Part shown: positions 1 to 7,546 of the stretch, piece by piece
Numbering within the stretch: position 1 is the stretch's first letter
Layout: the number at the start of each line of letters is the position of its first letter
Assembly: GCA_964644465.1 (NCBI GenBank)
Contig: CAZXVU010000021.1
Coordinates: 1-24,284 of the forward strand
DNA: 24,284 nt
Source: CAZXVU01 sp964644465
GTDB lineage: Bacteria > Chlamydiota > Chlamydiia > Chlamydiales > SM23-39
Direction of reading: 5' to 3'
The notes under the pieces: model-generated
Seen by the model: only the letters and a program-made list of their open reading frames with translations
What the model was told of the DNA's origin: nothing
Databases searched by the model: none
Program-made: the position numbers and the translations under genes

Positions 1-88
1 ATTCCATTTCTTAAATATACGAGCTATAATTAATTTTTCATAGGGAGATTTATAATTCGTCATTTGTTATACTATAATCAGGGTTGAT

Positions 89-469
89 ATGGGTGATTAT
101 ATAAACATTCTCAATAGTTTGCTTTCCTTTCCATTACGGAGTCAAATAAAAATTGACTTTGATGCTAAAGGCAAATTTTTTCAATTTTCTATTCCTATCT
201 TTTCTTCAAAGGAAGGGTTGCCCAACAGTATCAAAGAATATGTTGATGCACGAAAAAACCACACTTTCAAGCCTCATGAGACTAGATACCAGCTCGACGC
301 CTTTCAAAAAGTAATTTTAACCCAGCAAATTCCTTTTCAATGGGGATTTCAGCCTGGTTTCAGGCAGCAGGTCAATGAATTTCGAAAAATGGCGAAACAT
401 TGCCATAAGATGCTCTCTGAAATTGCTATCGAAGAAAAATTCAAAGATGCTTTGAACCTATCCGAATAA
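89..469 (+). CDS. Small hypothetical protein, 126 aa
   Basis: I do not recognise this protein. It has no signal peptide and no membrane segment. The N-terminal half looks beta-rich (around residues 18-40), and residues about 95-125 look like one charged helix rich in Lys and Glu. Size and layout would fit a small soluble chaperone-like protein, such as a type III secretion chaperone, but no motif proves this. ATG at 89 is the only usual start codon after the in-frame stop at 53, and AGGG sits five bases before it. A TATAAT at 73-78 is too close to the start to be a normal -10 box unless the message is nearly leaderless. The gene reads toward dapA but is separated from it by about 213 bp and dapA's own promoter, so the two are probably not co-regulated. 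Confidence 0.6.
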   Translation: MGDYINILNSLLSFPLRSQIKIDFDAKGKFFQFSIPIFSSKEGLPNSIKEYVDARKNHTFKPHETRYQLDAFQKVILTQQIPFQWGFQPGFRQQVNEFRKMAKHCHKMLSEIAIEEKFKDALNLSE

Positions 470-629
470 ATCTATTTCGGGACCTTTGAGCGCTTTTGGC
501 GTCTTTTTGATAGCTAGGGGACTCGAAAAGATGCTTGTCCCGATATTTTCTTCGCCTCTCCGCTTCAAAAATCCACTCAAAATCATCTCAAATCTCCTCG
601 AAAATCTATATTCCGAAAGGTTCGTTATC
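470..629 (+). other. Intergenic stretch with weak terminator-like inverted repeats
   Basis: No gene is visible here. TCGGGAC at 477-483 pairs with GTCCCGA at 537-543, and GGGAC at 518-522 could instead pair with GTCCC at 537-541, followed by ATATTTTC. Either fold could end transcription of the first gene, but the loops are long and the T-run is poor, so this is a weak call. Confidence 0.3.
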
Positions 630-658
630 TTGACTCAGATTTAGCAGAGTGACACAAT
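630..658 (+). promoter_or_regulatory. Sigma-66/70-type promoter of dapA
   Basis: TTGACT at 630-635 is followed by 17 bases and CACAAT at 653-658. This is five of six matches to the -35 consensus and four of six to the -10, at ideal spacing. Transcription would begin near 665, giving a leader of about 18 nt with AGGTG just before the ATG at 683. Confidence 0.6.
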
Positions 659-682
659 CTGGATTGCTTATTCAGGTGATGT

Positions 683-1600
683 ATGGCTTTCCGCGGATCT
701 TTTGTCGCTTTAATTACTCCTTTTCATTCAAATGGCCGGGTCGATTGGAAAAGACTCGAGAAACTTATCGAATGGCAAATAAAGCAAGGCGTTGATGGCC
801 TTGTCTGCGGTGCAACCACCGGAGAAGGACCTACCTTAAGAGAGTCTGAAAGAAAAAAAATCACCGAAGTTTGTGTTCAAACATCTGGCAAACGGATTCC
901 CGTGATCGTATCAACAGGCGTAAATGATACAAGAAGAACCGTTCGAGCTACCGCTGAAGCCCAAAAACTGGGGGCGGATGGATGTTTGGTCGTAACCCCC
1001 TATTACAATAAACCCTCTCAAAGAGGATGCGTTCTCCACTTTCAGGAAACGGCTAAAGTGGGATTGCCGATGATCGTTTATCATATTCCCGGTCGAGCCG
1101 TTGTTCGGCTAGAAGCTGAAACTGTCTTGGAAATCAGCCAGATCCCAGGTTTTGCAGGCATCAAAGATGCAACCTCTGATATAGAATGGATCCGTAAAAT
1201 CCGAAAACTTTGTCCCAAAATCTCCATTTTATCGGGAGACGATGACTTCACTTTTGAACTTCTTAAAGCAGGAGGAGATGGAGTGATTTCAGTCATTTGC
1301 AATGTGATCCCCAATGGATGGACAAAGATGATCCATCTATCGTTAAAGGGAAAGTGGGACAGGGCAAAAATCTTGGCTGCAAGATATATGCCCCTTTGCA
1401 AAGCCCACTTTATTGAAACAAATCCTCAATGCGTCAAATTCTCAATGTCCTGGCTTGGACATTGCCATCCCGCTCTTCGCTTGCCAATGGTCGAACCTTT
1501 GGAAAGCACACGAAACGAAATTAAAAAAGCGCTTATTGGCCTAGCTCTTCCTCAGTTTGGAAAAGAGCGAGCCATTCTTGATGCTCATCGGAAGAAATGA
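683..1600 (+). CDS. dapA: 4-hydroxy-tetrahydrodipicolinate synthase (DapA)
   Basis: DapA condenses pyruvate with aspartate semialdehyde, the first committed step to diaminopimelate and lysine, in the cytoplasm. The TIM-barrel family motifs are in place: GATTGEG at 43-49 (pyruvate pocket), TPYYNKPSQ at 105-113, YHIPGR at 133-138 and GIKDAT at 159-164. Tyr133, Arg138 and the Schiff-base Lys161 match the E. coli numbering. The Arg in YHIPGR favours DapA over N-acetylneuraminate lyase or sugar-acid aldolases. ATG 683 follows AGGTG and a good promoter. It stands alone here, without the asd, lysC and dapB neighbours I would expect in Chlamydia. The protein is 305 aa, while the E. coli enzyme is 292. 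The extra tail from about residue 292 is read from DNA antisense to the conserved 3' end of the convergent TPR gene, with which it overlaps by 68 bp. Confidence 0.93.
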   Translation: MAFRGSFVALITPFHSNGRVDWKRLEKLIEWQIKQGVDGLVCGATTGEGPTLRESERKKITEVCVQTSGKRIPVIVSTGVNDTRRTVRATAEAQKLGADGCLVVTPYYNKPSQRGCVLHFQETAKVGLPMIVYHIPGRAVVRLEAETVLEISQIPGFAGIKDATSDIEWIRKIRKLCPKISILSGDDDFTFELLKAGGDGVISVICNVIPNGWTKMIHLSLKGKWDRAKILAARYMPLCKAHFIETNPQCVKFSMSWLGHCHPALRLPMVEPLESTRNEIKKALIGLALPQFGKERAILDAHRKK

Positions 1601-3014
1601 GCTTTTCCTGGTAGTCCCCTTTTCTCAAACTTTGGGCGTGTTCTCGAGCGGTTGCGGCTTTTTCTGGATCCTGAGAGAGAGCTGCGAGAACATCGAATGC
1701 GTTGGCAGCTGCTTCATTTTCAAAAAGATCATCTACAATCTGAAAATCCTCTATGACCTTTTCTGCATATTCGAGGGCTTCTTTCTCTTGGGATAGACCT
1801 TGATAAGCCAGAGCGATTCCAGAAAATATATGGAGATCTTCATCATCAATCTCTAAGGCTGATTTAAAAGCGGCGAGAGCTTCATCGTATTTTTTTTCTC
1901 TGAGCAATGAGAAACCAAGATTTTCATAATAAACGATACTTAAAAAATTATCCCCTCTCTCCAGGATCTCAGCTTCGGCAATGTCAGTTTTTTTGTGTTG
2001 GGCTGTATCTGCAGAAATCCATCCGCGAAGTACGTCAGTAGGAACGATATCTGTAAATTCTTCTTTTTTTCCCAGAAGTGCACTCGCATAAGCAGAACTG
2101 AAAAGTGCACTTTCATCTTCAGGATCGACTTTTAAGCCTTCTTGATAACAATAAAGAGCCTCTTCGAGGTTACCGCGATATAGAAAAACATCCCCTTTAT
2201 TTATCCAAGCCATACCAATCTTTGGTTTGATGGAATTAGCTATTTTTTCTGAGCATTGTTTGGAGAGTGTCTGCTGACCTAAATGAATCATGTCGGATGA
2301 ATCTAAAAGAGCTTGATCGTAATTTCTGAGATCAAAACTAGCGATGGATTTGGCGTAGACCGCTCTGAAGTTATTTGGATTGATCTTTTGAGCATTTGAG
2401 AAATAACGGTAAGCCTTAGCTTTATCTCCCTCTTCATAATTAACCCATCCTAAAAGACGATTTCCTTCCGATCGAAAGATTTTCTGAGAAAGACCTGCAA
2501 GAACAATTCCATCTGCTCGGACAGTTTCAAGTTCAGAAAGTTGTAAAGATGTTCTCGCTCGGCCGAGCAATGCATTGTAATTATAAGGATTTGCCTGAAG
2601 AACTTCATTATAATCTGTCAGTGCTGATGAATACTCTTGTGCAGTATAACCGTCGTCTGCCCTTCTCAATACATCATCGGATTCTTCTTCTGTAGGAGCT
2701 TCCGCTTCGGTTTGGTCTGGATTGTGCTTGCCAAGTACATATCCAATCGCCCCTGAGGTTAAAGCGATTGCATAAGGAATATATTGCGATTGCTTTGAAA
2801 GACCGATGGCCACATTAAATGTGAGTGCAGATGTGACCAAAATAAATGTTCGTTTATTCATATTAAATATCGGGAAGATCGGTTTTTGCACGGCTTGATA
2901 GAGTTGACCGACTTTAGAGGCTCCGGGAATTCTTTGAGCATATCCAGGAAGAGCGCTGATCTTCTCTGAGACTTTTGAACAAAACTGTTGAGAACAATTT
3001 TTAATTGCTAGCAT
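1533..3014 (-). CDS. TPR-repeat protein with two-lobed hydrophobic domain (paralogue 1)
   Basis: This 493-residue protein begins with a short conserved polar stretch containing GYAQRIPGASKV. Two hydrophobic segments follow, at about 57-75 and 82-98 (numbered from the upstream ATG at 3020), separated by a short polar loop. An acidic linker (about 103-120) leads into several TPR units, clearest at about 122-155, 186-219, 269-302, 364-397 and 398-430. TPRs bind proteins, and the paired hydrophobic lobes near the N-terminus resemble chlamydial inclusion-membrane (Inc) topology. That role is inference; no secretion signal can be proven by eye. I chose ATG 3014 over 3020 because GAAAGG directly abuts the first ATG but lies six bases from the second, and 3014 aligns with the start of the paralogue at 4295. 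The end runs seven residues past the point where the paralogue stops, into dapA. Confidence 0.85.
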   Translation of the reverse strand: MLAIKNCSQQFCSKVSEKISALPGYAQRIPGASKVGQLYQAVQKPIFPIFNMNKRTFILVTSALTFNVAIGLSKQSQYIPYAIALTSGAIGYVLGKHNPDQTEAEAPTEEESDDVLRRADDGYTAQEYSSALTDYNEVLQANPYNYNALLGRARTSLQLSELETVRADGIVLAGLSQKIFRSEGNRLLGWVNYEEGDKAKAYRYFSNAQKINPNNFRAVYAKSIASFDLRNYDQALLDSSDMIHLGQQTLSKQCSEKIANSIKPKIGMAWINKGDVFLYRGNLEEALYCYQEGLKVDPEDESALFSSAYASALLGKKEEFTDIVPTDVLRGWISADTAQHKKTDIAEAEILERGDNFLSIVYYENLGFSLLREKKYDEALAAFKSALEIDDEDLHIFSGIALAYQGLSQEKEALEYAEKVIEDFQIVDDLFENEAAANAFDVLAALSQDPEKAATAREHAQSLRKGDYQEKLISSDEHQEWLALFQTEEELGQ

Positions 3015-3026
3015 AATCATCCTTTC

Positions 3027-3060
3027 TTTATTCGCTATAATAATATCGAAATTAACTATA
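3027..3060 (-). promoter_or_regulatory. Conserved upstream element of TPR paralogue 1
   Basis: This 34-bp block, 12 bp before the start codon, matches 29 of 34 positions in the block at 4307-4340 upstream of the other TPR gene. On the minus strand it reads TATAGTTAA, then GATATTATTA. TATTAT is a plausible -10; no good -35 is visible. Conservation across the duplication suggests a shared promoter or leader, though it may simply reflect recent duplication. Confidence 0.45.
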
Positions 3061-3080
3061 TATTTCTGTAATTGTAATTA

Positions 3081-3095
3081 TCTCTAATGTAGAGA
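3081..3095. repeat. Short perfect inverted repeat between the TPR genes
   Basis: TCTCTA, the spacer ATG, then TAGAGA form a perfect 6-bp inverted repeat between the stop of paralogue 2 and the promoter block of paralogue 1. There is no T-run for a classical terminator. It could be an operator or a weak terminator of paralogue 2. A different short inverted repeat (4360-4373) occupies nearly the same place before the other gene. Confidence 0.35.
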
Positions 3096-3108
3096 ACGTG
3101 TCTAATCC

Positions 3109-4295
3109 CTATTTGAAAAGAGCCAGCCATTCTTGGCGCTCTTCGGGTCGAATGAGCTTTTCTCTATGGTCACCTTTCCTCAAACATTGGGCGTGTTCTC
3201 GAGCTGCCGCGGCTTTTCCAGGATCCTGTGTGAGTTCTGCGAGTACATCGAATGCTCTGGCAGCTGCTTCCTCTCCAAGAAAATCCTCAAAAGTTTGAAA
3301 ATTTTCTATGACCTTCTCTGCATATTCAAGAGCCTCTTTCTTTTGAGATAGACCTTGATAAGCCAAAGCCATTCCAGAAAATATACAGAAATTTTTATCA
3401 ATTTCTAAGGCCGAATTGAATGCAGAGAGAGCTTCATCGAATTTTTTTTCTCTGAGGAAAGAGAAGCCGAGGTTTTCATAATAACGAATCTTTAAATAAT
3501 TATTCCCTCTTTCCATGATCTCAGCTTCGTCAATATCAGTTTTTTTGTTTTGAGCTATATCTGCACAAATCCATCCGCGAAGCACAGCGGTTGGAACAGC
3601 ACCCGAGATTTCTTCTTTTTTTCCCATAAGTGCACTCGTATACGCAGACCTAAAAAGAAGATCTGAATTTTCAGAATCGAGTTTTAAGCCTTCTTTGTAA
3701 CAGTAAAGGGCCTCTTCAAGGTTATCACGAAATAGAAAAATATCCCCTTTTTTGATACAATAAGAACCAATCCCGTCTCTTTTGAGTAACGTTATCGCTT
3801 CGCCGATTATTCTTTGAGCTTCGTCGAGTTCTCCTTGAGNNNNNNNNNNNNNNNNNNNNNNNNNNNNNNNNNNNNNNNNNNNNNNNNNNNNNNNNNNNNN
3901 NNNNNNNNNNNNNNNNNNNNNNNNNNNNNNNNNNNNNNNACCGCATTGTTGGCTATTTCAAGAGCTTCTTCAAGAATAGCTTGTTTTGGGGCTAACGTTT
4001 GAGCCATACCAAGTAGATATCCAACTGCTCCTGCGGATAAAGCTTGTCCATATGGAAGATATTCCGTTCGCTGTGAAAGATAGATTGCCCCATTAAATAA
4101 GATGGTGGATCCACCCGCTATGATTGCTCGACAAGTTATATCAGGATCTTTAGGGAAAATCAGTTGTTGGGTCATTTGAAAGAGTTGACTGACTTTAGAT
4201 GCTCCAGGAATTCTCTGTGCATAGCCGGATAGAGTGCTGAGTTGTTCTGAAACTTTTGAACAAAACCGTTGAGAACAATTTTGAATTGCAATCAT
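3109..4295 (-). CDS. TPR-repeat protein with two-lobed hydrophobic domain (paralogue 2, interrupted by assembly gap)
   Basis: This is the tandem paralogue of the neighbouring TPR gene. The N-terminal piece (4295 down to 3940) carries the same GYAQRIPGASKV block and hydrophobic lobes. The C-terminal piece is open from the gap edge at 3839 to the TAG at 3109, including a TPR with KKGDIFLF and LEEALYCYKEG, and is roughly three-quarters identical to paralogue 1 by eye. The two pieces lie in different frames across the 100 N. I read this as one intact gene with a placeholder gap: the true missing length would have to leave remainder 2 when divided by 3. Comparison with paralogue 1 suggests about 125 residues are missing. 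ATG 4295 has AAGGGG five bases upstream. A real frameshift cannot be excluded. Function as for the paralogue: a possible membrane-anchored protein-binding scaffold. Confidence 0.7.
3840..3939. other. Assembly gap of 100 N
   Basis: Exactly 100 N is a common scaffolding placeholder for a gap of unknown size. It falls inside the repetitive half of TPR paralogue 2, where reads from the two tandem copies would confuse an assembler. Any translation through it is artificial. Confidence 0.97.
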
Positions 4296-4306
4296 TGATA
4301 CCCCTT

Positions 4307-4340
4307 TTTATTTGCATTAATAATATCAAACTTAACTATA
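4307..4340 (-). promoter_or_regulatory. Conserved upstream element of TPR paralogue 2
   Basis: Counterpart of the block at 3027-3060, with 29 of 34 bases identical and 11 bp before the start codon. On the minus strand it carries TATAGTTAAG and GATATTATTA. A second inverted repeat (TCCTT, ATTA, AAGGA on the minus strand) sits at 4360-4373, about as far upstream as the palindrome at 3081-3095 is in the other copy. Confidence 0.45.
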
Positions 4341-4383
4341 CATTGCTACTCTGAAATTATCCTTTAATAAGGAGAGGTGTTTT

Positions 4384-4408
4384 ATTTCAAACTCCTTAGG
4401 TATAAGGA
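4384..4408 (-). terminator. Candidate terminator after purB
   Basis: Read on the minus strand just after the purB stop, TCCTTA (4408-4403), loop TACC, TAAGGA (4398-4393) form a 6-bp stem followed by GTTTGAAAT. The stem is AT-rich and the T-run short, so this is a modest terminator. It would separate the thrS-to-purB group from the TPR genes. Confidence 0.4.
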
Positions 4409-4416
4409 CTTGGTGG

Positions 4417-5847
4417 TTAAATTTCAACAGAAGGGATAGAAACGGAAACAGTTTTGTGTGTGTTTAAATAGGGATAGATTTCTTGGTTGAGGAAATCGTG
4501 TACTTGTTGGGGGGCGCGTCCAATCAAAGCGGTAGGATTGAAAAGAGATGTGATTTCGCTGCGCTTTAAATGAAATTCTGCTTCTAGAGCAGATTGTAGA
4601 AATTCTGAGGGATCTGCATGTTTTTGTGCTGCGTGGGTAAGCTTGCGCAGTTTTTCATGGAGCAATTGACGGTTTCCTCCTTTTTTCACAGCTTGCATCA
4701 AAATATTTTCAGTCACCAAATTGGGCAGTTCTTGTTGCAAATGGTGAAGCGCTGTTTCGCGGCTGACAGTGAGATTTTGTATGAGATGGGAGAGGAGATT
4801 GAGAACTGCATCGGCTCCCAGGAATGCTTCTGGGATTGAAAGGCGGCGGTTAGAGGAATCATCAAGAGATCTTTCGAGCCACTGAGTGGCTGTTGTATAG
4901 ACGGGGTTTTGCGCAAGAGAGATCACAAAGCGGGCAATCCCGCAAATTCGCTCTGAATAGATGGGATTGCGTTTATAAGGCATTGCGGAAGAGCCAACCT
5001 GGTTCTCTCCAAAAGATTCCATCAATTCATTTTCATGAGCGAGCAGACGTATGTCGGTTGCCATCTTATGAGCGCTTGCAGCAAAGGACTCTAAGGCGTT
5101 GAGAATATTGAGATCGAGTTTGCGGGTATAAGTCTGGCCTGAGATGGGGAGAGTTTTCGAAAAGCCGAATTCTTTGGCGATAGAACCTTCAAGTTGTTGG
5201 ACTTTTGAAGCATCGTTATCGAAAAGGGAAAGATAGGAAGCCTGCGTTCCTGTAGCTCCTTTTGCTCCTAGGAATGGGAGTGAATGGTGCAGCCGTTCCC
5301 ATTCTTGGGCATCGATAAGGAAGTCTTGGAGCCATAGACATGCACGCTTGCCGATGGTTGTGGGTTGAGCGCTTTGAAAATGGGTGTAGCTAAGGCATGG
5401 CGCAGAAGATTCCTTTTCTGCAAAGGCGCTTAAAAGGCGAAGGACGTGAATCATTTTTGAGAGAAGAAGATGGAGACCTTCTTTGAGCTGGATGAGGTCT
5501 GCATTGTCAGTAACATAGGAGGATGTGGCCCCTAAGTGAATGATCGGCTTTGCTTCGGGACATTGGTCTCCGAAAGTGTGGATATGCGCCATGATATCGT
5601 GTTTAAAGCGTTTCTCATACTCTTCGGCTTTAGCAAAGTCGATATTGTGGATCTGAGATTCCATTTGAGAAATTTGCGCTTTGGTGATGGGAAGGCCTAA
5701 TTTCTGTTGTGCTTTTGCAAGCGCGATCCAAAGACGTCGGAATGTGGTTATTTTATATTGGGCTGAAAAGAGATGGGACATCTCTTTGCTGATGTAGCGC
5801 GCCGAGAAGGGGCTTACGTACTCTTCATGGCGCGCTTTTTCCGACAT
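4417..5847 (-). CDS. purB: Adenylosuccinate lyase (PurB)
   Basis: PurB splits adenylosuccinate to AMP and fumarate, and in full de novo purine synthesis also splits SAICAR to AICAR. The fumarase/aspartase superfamily blocks are clear: GATSSYVTDNADL at 106-118, SYTHFQSAQPTTIGKR at 153-168 with the likely catalytic His156, and the signature GSSAMPYKRNP at 285-295 with the catalytic serine. Length is 476 aa, close to the animal-type enzyme (about 484 from memory) and longer than the Bacillus type. The start lies two bases after the stop of the pGP6-D-like gene and has no clear Shine-Dalgarno sequence, so translation is probably coupled. No other purine gene is in the window. With PurA elsewhere it would convert IMP to AMP, the likely use in a host-dependent bacterium; that pathway is inferred. 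Confidence 0.92.
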   Translation of the reverse strand: MSEKARHEEYVSPFSARYISKEMSHLFSAQYKITTFRRLWIALAKAQQKLGLPITKAQISQMESQIHNIDFAKAEEYEKRFKHDIMAHIHTFGDQCPEAKPIIHLGATSSYVTDNADLIQLKEGLHLLLSKMIHVLRLLSAFAEKESSAPCLSYTHFQSAQPTTIGKRACLWLQDFLIDAQEWERLHHSLPFLGAKGATGTQASYLSLFDNDASKVQQLEGSIAKEFGFSKTLPISGQTYTRKLDLNILNALESFAASAHKMATDIRLLAHENELMESFGENQVGSSAMPYKRNPIYSERICGIARFVISLAQNPVYTTATQWLERSLDDSSNRRLSIPEAFLGADAVLNLLSHLIQNLTVSRETALHHLQQELPNLVTENILMQAVKKGGNRQLLHEKLRKLTHAAQKHADPSEFLQSALEAEFHLKRSEITSLFNPTALIGRAPQQVHDFLNQEIYPYLNTHKTVSVSIPSVEI

Positions 5848-5849
5848 AA

Positions 5850-6599
5850 TCAGTGCTTTTCAACGAGAGCTTGAATTTGAGCGATGAGATTTTGGATCTG
5901 CCGCTTTTCTTCATCTCGAGGTATACAAAGTGGGTTTTTGAGCATTTCGCGAGCGCGTTTTAAAAAGCTGATCGCATGAGATGTGAAATGGGGCAAACGT
6001 TTGTCTTCTTCAGCAAGAGGAAATTGCAATCGGATGAGGTTGAGAAGCTCTTGTTTTGGCTGTCCCGAATAATTTTGCACAATGGCTTCTTTTTTCTCAT
6101 AATCCCCTGATCGGCTTGCCAAACTGTAAACCACTTGGCGAGGCATCTGATCAAGCTTCGTATGCAGAGTTTGAGGCAGAAGCGTGTAAAATTCATAATA
6201 CTGGAGAAAATTATAAGGAGTCTGGCGATTGCCATAAGTGGAAAAAAGCCATGCAGTGAATGCTCCGTCTTGATATTTTTTTAAGATCTCCTGAGCTTTT
6301 TTGATTCGTTCACCATGAAGAATGACGGCTTGATTGGTGATCGCTTTCACTTCAGAGGTGATCATCGTCAGAGCTTTTAAATCGGAATCGACGTCGTAGA
6401 ATTCATTGAGCCGGAAATTCTTTAGGATCGTTTCAATGGCCGATTTTTCTGTTTCATTGAGTGCAGAAACGCGAAAAACGCCAGAAAAACTGGAGAGTTC
6501 GCCATTATTTGATCGTTCGACCAATGCTGTCATTTTTGGCTGCGGCGTTTCTTTTTGCTTGAACCGCAGGTTGAGAAGATCGTTGAACTTCGACATCAT
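5850..6599 (-). CDS. Chlamydial plasmid pGP6-D-like protein
   Basis: This 249-residue protein resembles the pGP6-D family, found on chlamydial plasmids and as a chromosomal copy (CT583 in C. trachomatis, from memory). The best stretch is PYNFLQYYEFYTLLPQTL at about 127-144, followed by a segment ending YSLASRSGDYEKK, which lines up with the plasmid protein's AYNALAYYELFINLPNQTL and AARKGD. It is soluble, helix-rich and has no signal. The biochemical role is not established; the constant pairing with ParA suggests a DNA-partition or centromere-binding partner. The parA stop TGA overlaps the ATG at 6599 by one base. A second ATG at 6596 is equally plausible because AGGA at 6607-6604 lies seven bases before it. 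Translational coupling with parA and purB is likely. Confidence 0.85.
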   Translation of the reverse strand: MMSKFNDLLNLRFKQKETPQPKMTALVERSNNGELSSFSGVFRVSALNETEKSAIETILKNFRLNEFYDVDSDLKALTMITSEVKAITNQAVILHGERIKKAQEILKKYQDGAFTAWLFSTYGNRQTPYNFLQYYEFYTLLPQTLHTKLDQMPRQVVYSLASRSGDYEKKEAIVQNYSGQPKQELLNLIRLQFPLAEEDKRLPHFTSHAISFLKRAREMLKNPLCIPRDEEKRQIQNLIAQIQALVEKH

Positions 6600-7351
6600 C
6601 AAATCCTCTTAAGTAATTCGTTTGTGAGGGCCATATAATCGGTCGAAGCGCGAGATTTAGGCGCTGTCTCAAAAATTGGCTTTCCGTAAATGGTTGCCTC
6701 AGATACTGCGATATCGCGTCTGACTTTTGCTTGCAAGAGTTTTCCTGGAAAAGTTTGCTCAATCACTTTTAAAAATGCTTCGTTGCTTTTGCCGCGGGGA
6801 TTCCAAAATGAAAGAGCTACGCCGATTATTTTTGCTTCATGTCTTTCAGAGATATTATTGATGAAAAGCGATAACCGCTGCAATCCTTTTACACTATAAA
6901 ATTCAGGAGTTGCGCAAACAAGAGAGTAATGCGATGCGATGAGCGCTGATTCAGTGAGCCAGCAAAGAGAAGGCGGCGTGTCGATCAAGACAACATCGTA
7001 AGGAAGATCGCGCAAAATTTCTTTCAGTCTTTCGTGGGAATATCGATCTGCCGCAAGAGATCCCGACACTTCCACTCGTTCCAGCCAAGTATCTGCAGGA
7101 ACGATGTGCATATTCGGAATGCAGGTCGTCAATATGACGTCTTGAAGCGGTTTTTCTCCTTGCAAAACAGGCGCCATGCTGTCTTGTTCATCGGGATCGA
7201 AACCAAGGCCTGTTGTAAGGTTTGCTTGGGCATCGAAATCGATCAGGAGAACTTTTTTGTTATGGTATAGGCACAAAGCGGATCCGAGATGGAGCGACGT
7301 TGATGTTTTCGCCGTTCCACCTTTAAAACTACTCACAGAAATAACTTTCAT
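6599..7351 (-). CDS. parA: ParA/MinD-type partition ATPase (chromosomal pGP5-D-like)
   Basis: This is a ParA-family P-loop ATPase that binds DNA or membrane cooperatively with ATP and helps place chromosomes, plasmids or large complexes. The deviant Walker A motif KGGTAKTS is at 10-17 with the signature Lys10 and Lys15. DFDAQANLTTGLG follows as the A' motif, and VLIDTPPSLCW is Walker B. At 250 aa it has no N-terminal DNA-binding extension, so it is the short type that needs a partner. It closely matches my memory of chlamydial CT582, down to ADTWLERVEVSGSLAADRYSHER-type wording. AGGAG lies before ATG 7351. It follows thrS by 195 bp and overlaps the pGP6-D-like gene by one base. That second gene takes the place of a conventional parB. 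Confidence 0.93.
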   Translation of the reverse strand: MKVISVSSFKGGTAKTSTSLHLGSALCLYHNKKVLLIDFDAQANLTTGLGFDPDEQDSMAPVLQGEKPLQDVILTTCIPNMHIVPADTWLERVEVSGSLAADRYSHERLKEILRDLPYDVVLIDTPPSLCWLTESALIASHYSLVCATPEFYSVKGLQRLSLFINNISERHEAKIIGVALSFWNPRGKSNEAFLKVIEQTFPGKLLQAKVRRDIAVSEATIYGKPIFETAPKSRASTDYMALTNELLKRI

Positions 7352-7546
7352 GAATCTTTCTCCTATACTGGACTATGTCCAATTCCTGAGAGTGCTTTTC
7401 GGCGGGTCCCTGGTATCTTCATTTCTTCAGGTCCTTTTCTTATATATGCCTATAATGTTTCGGACCCCACAGAAATGAATCTACCGGGCTTCACCCGAGG
7501 GACGCGCTCGAAAATCCCTAGCTCACTAAATGGACAAAGCCCAGTT
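7352..7546 (-). other. thrS-parA intergenic region
   Basis: This 195-bp spacer holds a short hairpin (CGGG at 7485-7488 with CCCG at 7494-7497) without a T-run, and a TGGAC-ATA-GTCCA inverted repeat just upstream of the parA ribosome site (7371-7383 region). I see no convincing -35/-10 pair, so parA may be read from thrS or from a non-consensus promoter. Confidence 0.3.

Noticed and set aside
477..543. TCGGGAC/GTCCCGA inverted repeat considered as a structured RNA or attachment site
   Set aside because: The 53-base loop shows no conserved-looking structure and no integrase or direct repeat is nearby; kept only as a weak terminator candidate.
3098..3351. Plus-strand ORFs opposite the TPR genes that look alike in both copies (also at 1557-1796)
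   Set aside because: They resemble each other only because the TPR genes on the other strand are duplicated; they have no start signals of their own.
7373..7385. A 13-bp exact match to 9708-9720 inside the split gene, with weak similarity continuing for about 20 bp
   Set aside because: Several 13-bp matches are expected by chance in 24 kb, and the similarity fades quickly, so a duplicated gene remnant is not supported.
7363..7422. 19-codon minus-strand ORF (MKIPGTRRKAL...) just upstream of parA with AAGGA before it, a possible leader peptide
   Set aside because: Too short to separate from chance, with no regulatory codon run and no attenuator structure behind it.
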